DNA of 22,111 nt from JARRRL01 sp037380725 (GCA_037380725.1 JARRRL010000058.1:1-22111); one strand, 5' to 3'; positions 10,498 through 18,972 are shown, numbered from the stretch's first letter. The notes: a model not told the origin generated them from the letters alone. Made by a program: numbers and translations.

Positions 10498-11359
10498 TTA
10501 ATACGATCCACTTGAGCATCCTATTAATTTATCGGCAATGGCTCCCGAAATATTGCAACCCAGACTGTGCTCCACCCACAGCCATTGACCATTCGGATTT
10601 ACCTCTAAAAAGACAAACTCATCATCAGGGGTTAATATCATCCACGACAGTGATACGCAGCTCTAACTTTTTATTAATGTATTTTTGAACCTGAACGGGA
10701 CAATTTTCAACCAAATTGGCTTTCTTATCGACTACGTCTCGACCGACAACCTGAGTAAAAACCGACCTATATGGCGCTACACAATATTTCTCATCGGAAT
10801 ACCGCTTTACCGTAGCATTAGCAATTTTTACTAATAAAAGGATCACTCTTGAAGGTTGCGTGACATAGCATGAACGGTTCAAGGCTTTGACAGCCAGTCG
10901 GTCGACATCACGATCTTGAGAGAGAAATTCCCGAAGAGACTCAGGATTCGTGCCAATCCATGTCTCTGGCACACGCAGCCCCACCTGATGCGCCAACAAA
11001 AGTTGCGTCGGTTTATCTTCTATTGAAGAAGACAAGGTATTAGGCCACCACAATTTATCTTTTAATACATTGTAGAACAATTTAATCAGCGACAAATTCT
11101 CAGAAGAGGCGTAACGGTGATACGGATTCCAAACCGATGTTACATCACGAAGCGAAAGCGGCGGCGATTGACCATCCGTTAACAGAATTGAAGCGCCACG
11201 CTCATTGGACAGCTCATATGAAACATGATATTTCCCACACTTGTAAGAGAAATCAAACAAGTAATGCGAATGGCCTTTTTCTTCTAGTTTCTCAGCAACA
11301 GCTTGATAATGGGGATCGCTCGAATGAGAAATAATTAACACAGTCACAATAATGAACAC
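10498..11359 (-). pseudogene. Graspetide-type ATP-grasp peptide ligase, internally deleted and frameshifted
   Basis: Relative of the RimK-like/MvdD-type ATP-grasp ligases that use ATP to join Ser/Thr/Lys side chains to Asp/Glu side chains in a precursor peptide. The start region (LIISHSSDPHYQAVAEKL) and central region (LLLAHQVGLRVPETWIGTNP, LAVKALN, VQVQKYINKKLELRITVV) fit the family. The first frame stops at 10625 just after VVDDINP. A second frame continues at once with ILTPDEFVFLEVNPNGQWLW and ends at 10498. That block is the family's C-terminal metal-binding motif (Glu and Asn of LEVNPNG). About 65-70 residues normally found between ELRITVV and the DLILTPD segment are missing, so a deletion that also shifts the frame explains the data best. 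Starts are GTG at 11359, 11347 or 11341; the last fits the family N-terminus. It lies downstream of the putative precursor on the same strand. Confidence 0.75.
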
Positions 11360-11470
11360 CGTACAGAAAAACAGATAACATCAGCACACACCAGGAGTCT
11401 ATTTTAATAGAACAGCAATGACTCGCCCAGTACAGCCCTACTCGGATTCAATCATTCAAGCGATATTCAT

Positions 11471-11503
11471 TTTCTGAATGCGTTCACAAAACGCATTCAG
11501 AAA
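11471..11503. other. 14-bp perfect inverted repeat between precursor and ligase genes
   Basis: Arms 11471-11484 and 11490-11503 are perfect reverse complements separated by a 5-base loop (CACAA). The hairpin lies between the stop of the precursor gene and the start of the ATP-grasp gene. Neither strand has a T-run directly after it, so it is not a textbook terminator. Its position suggests an mRNA-stabilising or attenuating element that would favour precursor over ligase, as is common in peptide loci. Confidence 0.6.
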
Positions 11504-11538
11504 CAATGTGCTCAAAAGACTGTTTTAATCTGAATTAA

Positions 11539-11904
11539 CTAGACATGCACTTCATCATCTGTCCAGGTATCATCTGTTACGTCATTACTCCATGTCGCTG
11601 TGGGAGAATTAACTCCGGGATGACTCGCAGTTTTAGTAATGTTATTATGAAAAGGAGCATCTTTTGAAAGATTAAAATGTAATGCGCTACTGGCACGACC
11701 GTCGCTCTTGCTTAAATTCAAGGCACTCACTTTTAGTAAACCCGACGCGCTTTTTAAAAAAGAAATAGCTGGTTTTATTTTTGAAAAAAATCCAAGATCT
11801 GCGCTGACAGCAACAGATTTTTCTGGTTTATCATTCAAATAATCTGCTTTTTTTGAGGCAAAATCAGATGTAGAAGCGGGATCTGGATTGATTTTAATAC
11901 TCAT
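11539..11904 (-). CDS. Putative graspetide (omega-ester/amide) precursor peptide
   Basis: A 121-residue peptide with no signal peptide. It has a long leader with an amphipathic, hydrophobic middle (FFSKIKPAISFLKSASGLLK near 39-58) and a C-terminal tail TATWSNDVTDDTWTDDEVHV at 102-121. The tail holds two imperfect copies of T..TW[S/T][N/D]D[V/E], rich in Thr/Ser donors (102, 104, 106, 110, 113, 115) and Asp/Glu acceptors (108, 111, 112, 116-118). This is the composition expected of a graspetide core. The ATG at 11904 is preceded by a good Shine-Dalgarno (AAAAGGA, 7 bases upstream). The ATP-grasp ligase gene lies about 180 bases downstream on the same strand, which is the main support for the call. 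The motif matches no class I can name with confidence (not microviridin-like TxKxPSD). Since the adjacent ligase looks broken, the peptide may be unmodified, modified by another ligase, or a relic. Confidence 0.65.
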   Translation of the reverse strand: MSIKINPDPASTSDFASKKADYLNDKPEKSVAVSADLGFFSKIKPAISFLKSASGLLKVSALNLSKSDGRASSALHFNLSKDAPFHNNITKTASHPGVNSPTATWSNDVTDDTWTDDEVHV

Positions 11905-11990
11905 TTTTATATCCTTTTCATTATTATAGGTGCAAAGATAAATGACATATTTTATAATGATTTAAATTTTCAACTGCACGTGCAATTCAG
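11905..11990 (-). promoter_or_regulatory. Candidate promoter/operator of the precursor gene
   Basis: Upstream of the precursor start, TATAAT occurs on the minus strand at 11928-11923, at a distance suitable for a -10 box with a very short leader; there is no convincing -35 box. Further upstream lies a 10-base perfect palindrome, TGCACGTGCA (11975-11984), which could be a regulator site. Both are single motifs in AT-rich DNA, so support is weak. Confidence 0.3.
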
Positions 11991-12690
11991 TCTTGCTTCT
12001 GCCTAAATCTTCACGTCAATTGCATTAAACGATCTACTTTCCTATCTTCTTCTCTACTGTACTGCCCCAGTAACAAACTGCATCGCCACAGTAACAAATT
12101 TTTTCATTTTCTTAATTGACGCCAAGTATTCATCGCGATGACATGATTGTCAACGATTTAATAATCAACCAAATCTTAGTTGAATTAAATATATTCACTC
12201 GTATCACATATGTGTACATTTCATACATATGTATACCTTTTGTTCTGTCTTCAAGGCAAGATATGATCAAATCCGGTGTAAATACCAAAGGTCAGAAGTT
12301 CTGAGATGCACCTCAGTAAACAGAGATTATTACTGGTGTAAATTTTAAAAATGGCAAGAAATGATCAAAAAATTAGACGAGCATAAGGTTACTGTCTAGT
12401 TGTCTTTTACATGCACCAAATTTGACTATAGTTCCATATTGATATCGTTTTAACCAAACGTAAACTCTCAAATTCGGATATCACAATGCCATAACACCTA
12501 GGCTCAAAGTCTTTTTCCTAGGCTCAGACAAGCCTCATCTTTGCCGTCTGAGGCAGATAACAACTTTTTAGAACAGTGCTAAAAACTGCTGCTCTTGATG
12601 CTACAATGGAAAATGAGGCTTTCAGCAAAATGAAGCTTCAAAACCTTCATGATAGAACTCACTTGAAGCAGTAAGGTGTAATGTCAAGTA
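11991..12690. other. AT-rich non-coding stretch with short repeats and a coding relic
   Basis: About 700 bases with no supported gene. Visible elements are: direct repeats CAGTAACAAA at 12068 and 12089 (21 bases apart); two palindromes, CACATATGTG (12205-12214) and ATACATATGTAT (12223-12234); direct repeats CCTAGGCTCA at 12497 and 12517 (20 bases apart); and an imperfect stem from GGCTCAGAC (12521) to GTCTGAGGC (about 12555). A short plus-strand frame from about 12560 to 12670 reads TMENEAFSKMKLQNLHDRTH and looks protein-like but is too short to identify. It may be a relic of an upstream gene. Confidence 0.5.
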
Positions 12691-13490
12691 ATGTTAAGCA
12701 TTAAGGCTATCATAAGCAATATTGAAGAAAGAATTCAAAAGTTTGCTACTATCAATGAGCGTATAGCAAGTCAAACTAACCTTTTAGCTTTGAATGCAAC
12801 GATTGAGGCTGCCCGCGCTGGTGAAGCTGGCCGGGGTTTCTCGGTTGTCGCGTCAGAAGTTAAGAATCTAGCCACGCAGGCCGAGTCTAATTCCAAAGAA
12901 CTTAGAACTGTTGTTCTTTCTGAAATACGCGATCAAACCGCTAATCTTCAAGAACAGTTCAATGAAAATGAATATAACCGCCTGTCTGAAATGTCGCTTA
13001 CACTCGTCCAGCTCATTGTACGTAATCTCTATGAACGCACGGCGGATGTAAGATGGTGGGCAACGGATGATGCCTTTTACAAATGCCTTGATCATATCAC
13101 GACTCAAACGGTTAGCAGCGGTGATCAATATGTGGTGGATGATATCTTCTGTGACCCAGCACATGACAATAAAATGGCTGCCGTCTATTCAACGGCTGTT
13201 CGTAAAGGTGGTGAAATACATGGCGAAGTTCTTGGCGTTCTGGGTGTATTTTTTGATTGGGATGAACAAGCAAGATGTATCGTAGAAGATGAGCCAAACT
13301 TAACAGATGATGAATGGGGTAGAACAACGGTTTTACTTCTAGATGGTGCAAAGCGAATCATAGCGGCCTCCGATAAAAAAGGGCTTCTTAGCGAGTTTGA
13401 TCTTCATGACAACAGGAAAACCAAAGGCTATTATTTCAACAAAAAAATGGGTGGTATGGCGTTATAATCCAGCAGCCAAAAGAATGCTAA
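12691..13490 (+). pseudogene. Degraded chemoreceptor-like protein: MCP signalling tip + Cache domain
   Basis: The first 75 or so residues contain the highly conserved methyl-accepting protein hairpin tip (INERIASQTNLLALNATIEA, then RAGEAGRGFSVVASEVKNLA), which in working receptors contacts CheA and CheW. The rest resembles a Cache sensor domain placed C-terminally (VRWWATDDAFYKCL, GEVLGVLGVFFDWDEQA). There are no membrane segments and no HAMP domain, so it would be a soluble fragment, and the N-terminal part of the hairpin bundle is missing. The open frame stops at 13467, but the -1 frame across an A7 run reads NGWYGVIIQQPKEC and stops at 13490, which is the kind of C-terminus expected for this Cache family. 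A segment of about 15 residues before it seems lost. I therefore read it as a frameshifted, partly deleted gene. The Shine-Dalgarno before the ATG at 12691 is poor. Confidence 0.65.
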
Positions 13491-13524
13491 ATCACCCTAT
13501 GGACGCTCCATTTATTATTTGTTC

Positions 13525-13556
13525 ATCCAGCCAAAACTTGACTGGATTTTGTTTTC
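13525..13556 (+). terminator. Possible rho-independent terminator
   Basis: ATCCAG (13525-13530) pairs with CTGGAT (13542-13547) and is followed by a T-rich tract (TTTGTTTT). It lies just downstream of the chemoreceptor-like relic and before the convergent minus-strand gene. The stem is short (6 bp). Confidence 0.45.
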
Positions 13557-13570
13557 GTTTGCTTTAAATG

Positions 13571-14305
13571 CTAAATTCTACCTGTAGACAACATAGACCT
13601 TTCCACATCCATTGCTCCCTCAGCAGCGCTTTGATCTGATCTTGGGTTTCCGCTATCCGCTAACACATCGCTTGCTGGAATCTGGTTCTGCCCTCCTCCG
13701 GTTTCAGCCAGATCTGAATTAGGTTTCACGCAGCATTTTTTAATGACAGCAAGCCCAGCCAGAGAAAAAACAACCGACCCCGCTACTGATGCAATAATAA
13801 TAATTTTTCTTGAAGCGTTATCTTTCCCATCCGTATCGCTTGAGGCAGAATCTGAAGCCGGCGGAGACGGAGGGCTAAATTTTGGAGCCGGACAGGAACC
13901 CGGTTCATTTTTCTCTCCAAAGGCACCAAGAGAAATAGTAATCTCACTATCCAGCATAGTATTTAATAAACAGATTGAAGTTTTACCCTCTTTCATTAAA
14001 AACTCATGAAATTTCTCTACCTCCGTCGAATTCGCTATGGGAAGGGTATAACTTTTATTATAAGAAGCGGGGCCAAAAGTCGAAATCTGCATGTTATTCA
14101 AATCGTCTTGCGTAGCATATAGCGTAAGATTAATCATTCGATCTGGGCCACAGATGTTGAGAAGAAAACAAGCTGTTCCATAAATCTTCTCGTCATCAAT
14201 TCTTTCGGCCATCGGCAATATTTGATCATAAACAGTATCGTTCATTTCCAGCGCTGGAGCCAACGCTTCAGTTCTGACGGCACCAGCCTCAGCATGATTT
14301 TCCAA
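13571..14305 (-). CDS. C-terminal half of a putative membrane-anchored surface protein
   Basis: This frame (244 codons from a TTG start) overlaps the end of the upstream frame by 17 bases. It encodes a globular Cys- and Asn-containing region (residues 1-130), a Pro/Ser-rich linker (138-160), one strong membrane segment (about 168-188, IIIIASVAGSVVFSLAGLAV), then Lys-Lys-Cys-Cys and a polar tail. That is a type I-like membrane anchor. The weak TTG start, tight overlap and complementary content suggest it is the second half of one protein with the upstream frame, separated by a one-base shift near 14295-14305 (GGAAAATC). Translational coupling of two real genes is the alternative. The globular part looks like a beta-sandwich, possibly a second copy of the upstream domain. 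Function unknown. Confidence 0.55.
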   Translation of the reverse strand: MENHAEAGAVRTEALAPALEMNDTVYDQILPMAERIDDEKIYGTACFLLNICGPDRMINLTLYATQDDLNNMQISTFGPASYNKSYTLPIANSTEVEKFHEFLMKEGKTSICLLNTMLDSEITISLGAFGEKNEPGSCPAPKFSPPSPPASDSASSDTDGKDNASRKIIIIASVAGSVVFSLAGLAVIKKCCVKPNSDLAETGGGQNQIPASDVLADSGNPRSDQSAAEGAMDVERSMLSTGRI

Positions 14306-14921
14306 AATTTATGTAATATTCCCCAGGGAAAAAAACGCTGGACAAACTTTCTATACTGTCATCCACAGTTTTGCTGTACAACAGATCATCAGGAGATGTA
14401 TCAGAACGACTTAAGGAAAGTGCAAAAGGCCAAGGATTGTCTGTATTATTTATGACTGAGGAGAGTCTAATTGGAGTAACGTCATTTAGCATAAATCGAA
14501 ACTGAGTTTCATTATCTACTTTTTGTGTTACCGGAGCCCCTACCTCGATATCCTGTACATAATTTTCAGCTAATGCACGACGCTTGACGCCATCGTTGGA
14601 AGACTCGTACTCAGACTCTTCCTCCTGAAACGGGTATTCAGCAGTATCTCCGTACCGTGCAGTCAATGCATTCAAATAATCTGGATCCACTGGCGAAATG
14701 AAATCCACCACATCAGTCGTATTCGCTGGGAGACGCATTACACTCACATCATTCGCTGCTGGCCGATTCATCAAGCGCGCCGCGCTTATCCCTGCACCAC
14801 TCAATGCCAAATAACTCAGAAACATTTTTTTCACCGTCTGCCTACTTGGCAGAAAGGAAGTCAAACTCGATGCGACATTACGGTATCCACCATTGGATCC
14901 ACCATCAACGATAGGGTTCAT
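14289..14921 (-). CDS. N-terminal half of a putative membrane-anchored surface protein
   Basis: A 210-residue frame with an excellent Shine-Dalgarno (TGGAGGTG on the minus strand, 14933-14926, five bases before the ATG at 14921), so it is a real start. It has a hydrophobic signal-anchor-like segment at about 33-50 (MFLSYLALSGAGISAARL), then an acidic stretch (EEESEYESSND). A region follows with the rhythm of a pre-peptidase C-like beta-sandwich (FRFMLNDVTPIRL, FALSLSRSDTSPDDLLYS, PGEYYINF). It ends abruptly after GEYYINFGKSC, where the other frame takes over. I do not recognise a named family. The N-terminal anchor and the downstream C-terminal anchor suggest an envelope or secreted role. Confidence 0.6.
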   Translation of the reverse strand: MNPIVDGGSNGGYRNVASSLTSFLPSRQTVKKMFLSYLALSGAGISAARLMNRPAANDVSVMRLPANTTDVVDFISPVDPDYLNALTARYGDTAEYPFQEEESEYESSNDGVKRRALAENYVQDIEVGAPVTQKVDNETQFRFMLNDVTPIRLSSVINNTDNPWPFALSLSRSDTSPDDLLYSKTVDDSIESLSSVFFPGEYYINFGKSC

Positions 14922-15366
14922 ACTTCACCTCCATAATAGCATGTAAGTTTACGATACTCATGAAAACATAATTTTTGTTTATTCTGAGAAAGTTATGGAT
15001 TAAAAAAATTGTACAAAATTTTCTGAACCAACACAGTGAGCCTTCTGAAGATAAAGCGTGTTGTCGATGATTGTTTTGAAGACGCTGGCAAAGATCTTGA
15101 AGGTTTATATCCACTGAATCGATATACGTTCGATCTACGCATTGATTTTCGGGATAAGCGGAATCAATTAAGTTGCCAATCCGCATCAGTGGCAGCTTGA
15201 TGCAATAAGTGTAAACCAACCGTCAGTCATAAGATGACTCACACCGTGAATTATCAAACTGTGTAACCAGACGGCATCTGAAACCTACCTTTTTATCAGC
15301 CTTGTCACTCAAACCAGAAATAATAAACAACCCTAAGAAAACATACCCAAATATAAGCAAATAAAG
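14922..15366. other. Intergenic region between the OTU gene and the split membrane protein
   Basis: About 445 bases downstream of the OTU-protein stop and upstream of the 14921 start. The only sizeable frame (minus, 14905-15219, TTG start) overlaps the well-supported start below it and matches nothing I know. No convincing terminator hairpin with a T-run follows the OTU gene. The promoter of the 14921 gene should lie here but I cannot place it. Confidence 0.4.
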
Positions 15367-18300
15367 CTAAAGCAATCTTTGCAAATCCTGAATAATATCA
15401 TTATACTGGCAAGTCGCGTCATCATGATCAATCAGCTCATTGGACAATAACTGCAATAGAGAATGCACAATAGCTTCATTTTTTGAACGCTCCAAAAAGA
15501 GACCATTATCTGTTTCCAGAAATATCTTTTGATGAATGTCACGATAGGTATTTGGCAATCCAGTAGGCACCATCATACCTAGATTTTCTTTTTCAAATAT
15601 TCTTTGATGATATTGTGTAGCGAATCTATGCTCAAGACAATCATACAATCTCTTGTCCAATCCCTCTAAATTCAGAGTACTGCGTTTAGTTTCATTGGAT
15701 AAAAACGGCAACAATTTATTGAGCAACTTCTTAAGTCCAGATCTCAGCGGCGTATGGGATGAACGAATCTGTCTCGAATCACTTCGGGAAGAACGGCTCG
15801 ATTCACCCGTAACTGCATTCTCTGTCTTTTCTGAACGAACAACTCGCTCCTGTACCTTCTCAATCAAAGGATTCATCTCGCCTTCGCTAGAGGCTGCATC
15901 AAAAGAATTATAAGAATTTTGGGGTATCTGACTTCTGTTTTGACGCTTTATACTTTGAGCAACTTCACCAGAGGGAGTGCTGGCTCGCGTTCGCTGAGAG
16001 AATGGTATCAGCGCAGACGCGACAATAGCTTCATCTTTAACCTGTTTGCAAGATATACTTGACAGCATACTTGGTAGCTTACCTATATCTTTTAAACGTA
16101 TATGAGTTGAACTTTTTTTCCTTTTACAATCATTACTAGAAGTATTTCCAGTTAAGGCTCGGTCAACAAATTGCTCAGGTAAGGGAGCCAAGTCTTCCAA
16201 GCGCAGGACCTCTTGAATTCCCAATCTAGCGGCTCGCTCCTTATCCACTAAAGGATATAGATTATTATTAAAATCCATTTGCTCATTTAAATAATACTCT
16301 ATTCGTTCAGACGAGGATGTGTTTTCACTAAAAACGTGTGTCAAAGTATTACCCAACTCAAGCCAACCAATTCCGATCCAGGATTCTTCGGCAATACCAT
16401 CCAAAGTTCTATCAAACCAATTCTCAGGATCTACGGCATGTTCAAGCACCATAAGATCCATAAGAGCATGTAATCTTAACTTTAAATGAAATACGGCTTG
16501 TCGAGTGAAATTATCGGCATCATTGACAGTTGATAACCCATTATCATTGGCTGCGATCAAAGCCATTTTCTGAGATGCCAAGTCTCTCAGTAAATTATGG
16601 AGCTTATAACGCTCAACGGCGAGCGCTTCAGGGCTACTTTTTTTCTGCTCATAAAGCAGTGAACGCGCCAAATTTAGTAAATCTCTGACTTCATTGCCAC
16701 AAAGTAATTTTTTCGGATCCAGTTTATAATACTCAAATATTTGATCAGCATTGGGTGTTTTCTCAAGAGGTACACAAGTCGAAGCAAACTCCTTTAATAT
16801 TTTAGCAAATATGCAAACGGCCAGTGCAGGCTTTCTTAACTGCTCCAAGCGGTTTAAGCCTAACTCATTCGCAGTTTTAGCAGTACGTTGTGCTCGCTGT
16901 ATTCGCTGCAAATCTGTTGCAATGTGAAACGCTTTAAATGTCTCTTTATTATTACTGAGGCACATTGAAGCAGGTTTGATTTCACGAAGACTTTCGCGCT
17001 TCCATAATTCTGTTGGTAACCATATACAATTCGAACTGCATTTATTCTGGAGCACCACACGGTTTTTCAAATACTCCTTCAAGAGAGGAATGCTTTTATG
17101 ATTTAAACCTCGAAAAGTCAAACCAAAAGGATCATGGTCAAAAGGAGCACAGAGTGCGTTATAGTATTCTTCCTGATGCCCGTGGGCACTGATAAGCAGC
17201 GCATCCGTTAATCCATTGTTGCCCTCACCATCCGCCACATCTGTACTTAATCCATCGAATTTGACAAAATCTGTACATATTGGACTATTAAAGGTATGGG
17301 TAAGGGCTGAAGATAAAGCCAGCGCTTTAGTGGCGTCTCGTGTCCAATCGGTTAAACGAACTTCATAACTGGATGTAAGCCCATTTTCTTTACCAAAGCC
17401 ATCCTGCAAGCATTTATGATAAATACCTTCTACCATTTTTCCATTACTTGTTTCTCGAGGAGGGACCGAACTGCAACTTTCTTCCTGCGCAAGTAGCGCT
17501 TTGTAATAAATATTTACCTGTGGCAACTGACTTAAATGTTTTGTTAAATCAAGAAGAATTCTTTCAAATGGCGTGCGATTCGTATAATCCAGCTCCAGTT
17601 CAGCAGCAAGCAATGTCGGCGCCACCAAGTTATACTGTTCACGATTTTTGACAGTACGGACAGCGAGAACAGATGCAGGGTTATTTTTTGCCGCTGACGC
17701 AGCAGGCATAAGATTTTGCAAAAATCGATCTGCCTCAGCACCACAATGGGTTTTAATGCACTTTTCCAGTTCTCTGGGTTCAACATTAATCAAAATCTGC
17801 AACCAAGTTGATAATAAAAAACTCTCGCCAAAAGTGTCGCCTTCTGCAAACCGAACTGGATCATGATTGCTCTCCACACACTCTTTAAATACTAAATCTT
17901 TCAAATCGTTGCAAGCGTTACGACAATTTGTTAGGATAGGTGTATAGAGTGTCCATACGGGAACATTTGGATCAAGAAAACGATTTCGAATTTCATTTGC
18001 TTCTTCCGGTTTTTTGGGAAAATCAAATTGAAACACATGAAGTTCATTATCTCCTTTATCTGATAAAAATAAATCAAAGTGTTCTTGACCATCATGCCAG
18101 ACCATAGGATAGAATTGGGTTAGCGTATCCTTCTTAAGGATGTGCTTACAACGTGCTATAACTGAAGAAACTAATTTATTATCATTCGGGTTTTCTATCC
18201 TTGCTTTAGCTATTTGTACAAATTCATGTAACGGAGAGCCATCAAAATAAAGACATTCCACTTGACCTTGCCCAGCAATAACCAACTCCTGATTAAGCGC

Positions 18301-18972
18301 TTTGGCCAGCAATTGCATTTCATGCGATTCAGCATGAGCACCTTTTTTAAGGTCTTCCAATCGGCTCGACTCTATGCCACATTGAGATAATATGCGATCT
18401 CGGATTGTCAATAAATCAATTTCTGCCTGTGTGCGACCTTCGCAATAAGTAGGTTCATCACTGTATTTCACCCGGCTTGGCTCTAATTTAGCTTGAAATT
18501 CCAGAGGTCTTTGCTGAGGACGTGTATTTCCAAAACTAAAAATACTCCCTACTTGCTGTTGTGCAACACCCATTGCCTTGTCAACGCGTTCAATAATCTC
18601 TTCTTCAAGACCATATTTATGTAGAGCAGAAACCAATTTCAATCGATCACCACCTGAAAGTAAGGCTGCCCATGTAGCCCGCCAAGCGCAATCACCATCA
18701 CCTAGAATTTTAATCGCTCTTTTTCCAAGCCCTCGGCTAATTACATCAGCAAAATCTCCAACTATTAAATAGTCTTCTAGCGGATCATCAAGCTGCAAAG
18801 GATTGGAATTTTTTAAATAATTAGAACTTGATGGATCCTCCAGGGGCCGAGACATTTGACCTAAAACTCTCGGAATATTTTGCGCAAAATTTTTCTCAAA
18901 AGGCACTGATTGCGGCTGCAAGACATCGCTGTTGAATGTGTTAATCGAAGACGCAGAAGATAAACTTGGCAT
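15367..18972 (-). CDS. Large OTU-domain protein, candidate deubiquitinase effector
   Basis: A 1,201-residue protein without signal peptide or membrane segments. Residues 84-304 carry an OTU cysteine-protease signature: the catalytic loop GDGDCAWRATWAALL (Asp92, Cys95), the helix HEMQLLAKALNQELVIAG (about 217-234), and the histidine motif EHFDLFLSD (His298). OTU enzymes cleave ubiquitin from proteins. Since bacteria lack ubiquitin, such a protein would act inside a eukaryotic host after secretion. The remaining 900 or so residues are not recognised; they are largely helical with a Ser/Arg-rich, probably disordered stretch near 1020-1090. It follows the 500-residue gene by 27 bases on the same strand, and the ATG at 18972 has a weak GAGTGG-type ribosome site, so the two are probably co-transcribed. 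AT-rich composition contrasts with ndvB and suggests acquisition. Ubiquitin specificity and the secretion route cannot be read from the sequence. Confidence 0.72.
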   Translation of the reverse strand: MPSLSSASSINTFNSDVLQPQSVPFEKNFAQNIPRVLGQMSRPLEDPSSSNYLKNSNPLQLDDPLEDYLIVGDFADVISRGLGKRAIKILGDGDCAWRATWAALLSGGDRLKLVSALHKYGLEEEIIERVDKAMGVAQQQVGSIFSFGNTRPQQRPLEFQAKLEPSRVKYSDEPTYCEGRTQAEIDLLTIRDRILSQCGIESSRLEDLKKGAHAESHEMQLLAKALNQELVIAGQGQVECLYFDGSPLHEFVQIAKARIENPNDNKLVSSVIARCKHILKKDTLTQFYPMVWHDGQEHFDLFLSDKGDNELHVFQFDFPKKPEEANEIRNRFLDPNVPVWTLYTPILTNCRNACNDLKDLVFKECVESNHDPVRFAEGDTFGESFLLSTWLQILINVEPRELEKCIKTHCGAEADRFLQNLMPAASAAKNNPASVLAVRTVKNREQYNLVAPTLLAAELELDYTNRTPFERILLDLTKHLSQLPQVNIYYKALLAQEESCSSVPPRETSNGKMVEGIYHKCLQDGFGKENGLTSSYEVRLTDWTRDATKALALSSALTHTFNSPICTDFVKFDGLSTDVADGEGNNGLTDALLISAHGHQEEYYNALCAPFDHDPFGLTFRGLNHKSIPLLKEYLKNRVVLQNKCSSNCIWLPTELWKRESLREIKPASMCLSNNKETFKAFHIATDLQRIQRAQRTAKTANELGLNRLEQLRKPALAVCIFAKILKEFASTCVPLEKTPNADQIFEYYKLDPKKLLCGNEVRDLLNLARSLLYEQKKSSPEALAVERYKLHNLLRDLASQKMALIAANDNGLSTVNDADNFTRQAVFHLKLRLHALMDLMVLEHAVDPENWFDRTLDGIAEESWIGIGWLELGNTLTHVFSENTSSSERIEYYLNEQMDFNNNLYPLVDKERAARLGIQEVLRLEDLAPLPEQFVDRALTGNTSSNDCKRKKSSTHIRLKDIGKLPSMLSSISCKQVKDEAIVASALIPFSQRTRASTPSGEVAQSIKRQNRSQIPQNSYNSFDAASSEGEMNPLIEKVQERVVRSEKTENAVTGESSRSSRSDSRQIRSSHTPLRSGLKKLLNKLLPFLSNETKRSTLNLEGLDKRLYDCLEHRFATQYHQRIFEKENLGMMVPTGLPNTYRDIHQKIFLETDNGLFLERSKNEAIVHSLLQLLSNELIDHDDATCQYNDIIQDLQRLL

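Noticed and set aside
10625..10631. Programmed +1 frameshifting as the main explanation for the ATP-grasp gene
   Set aside because: The second frame is homologous to the family already upstream of the stop, and a block of about 65-70 residues is missing, so a deletion fits better. It is kept only as a low-interest finding.
12116..12304. 62-codon plus-strand frame with TTG start
   Set aside because: AT-rich, low-information translation with palindromic DNA inside it; no ribosome site.
12543..12552. GCCGTCTGAG, one mismatch from the Neisseria DNA uptake sequence
   Set aside because: Only a single near-match, part of a local hairpin; uptake sequences occur in many copies.
14905..15219. 104-codon minus-strand frame with TTG start
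   Set aside because: It overlaps the well-supported Shine-Dalgarno and start of the gene at 14921, has no recognisable family and no ribosome site of its own.
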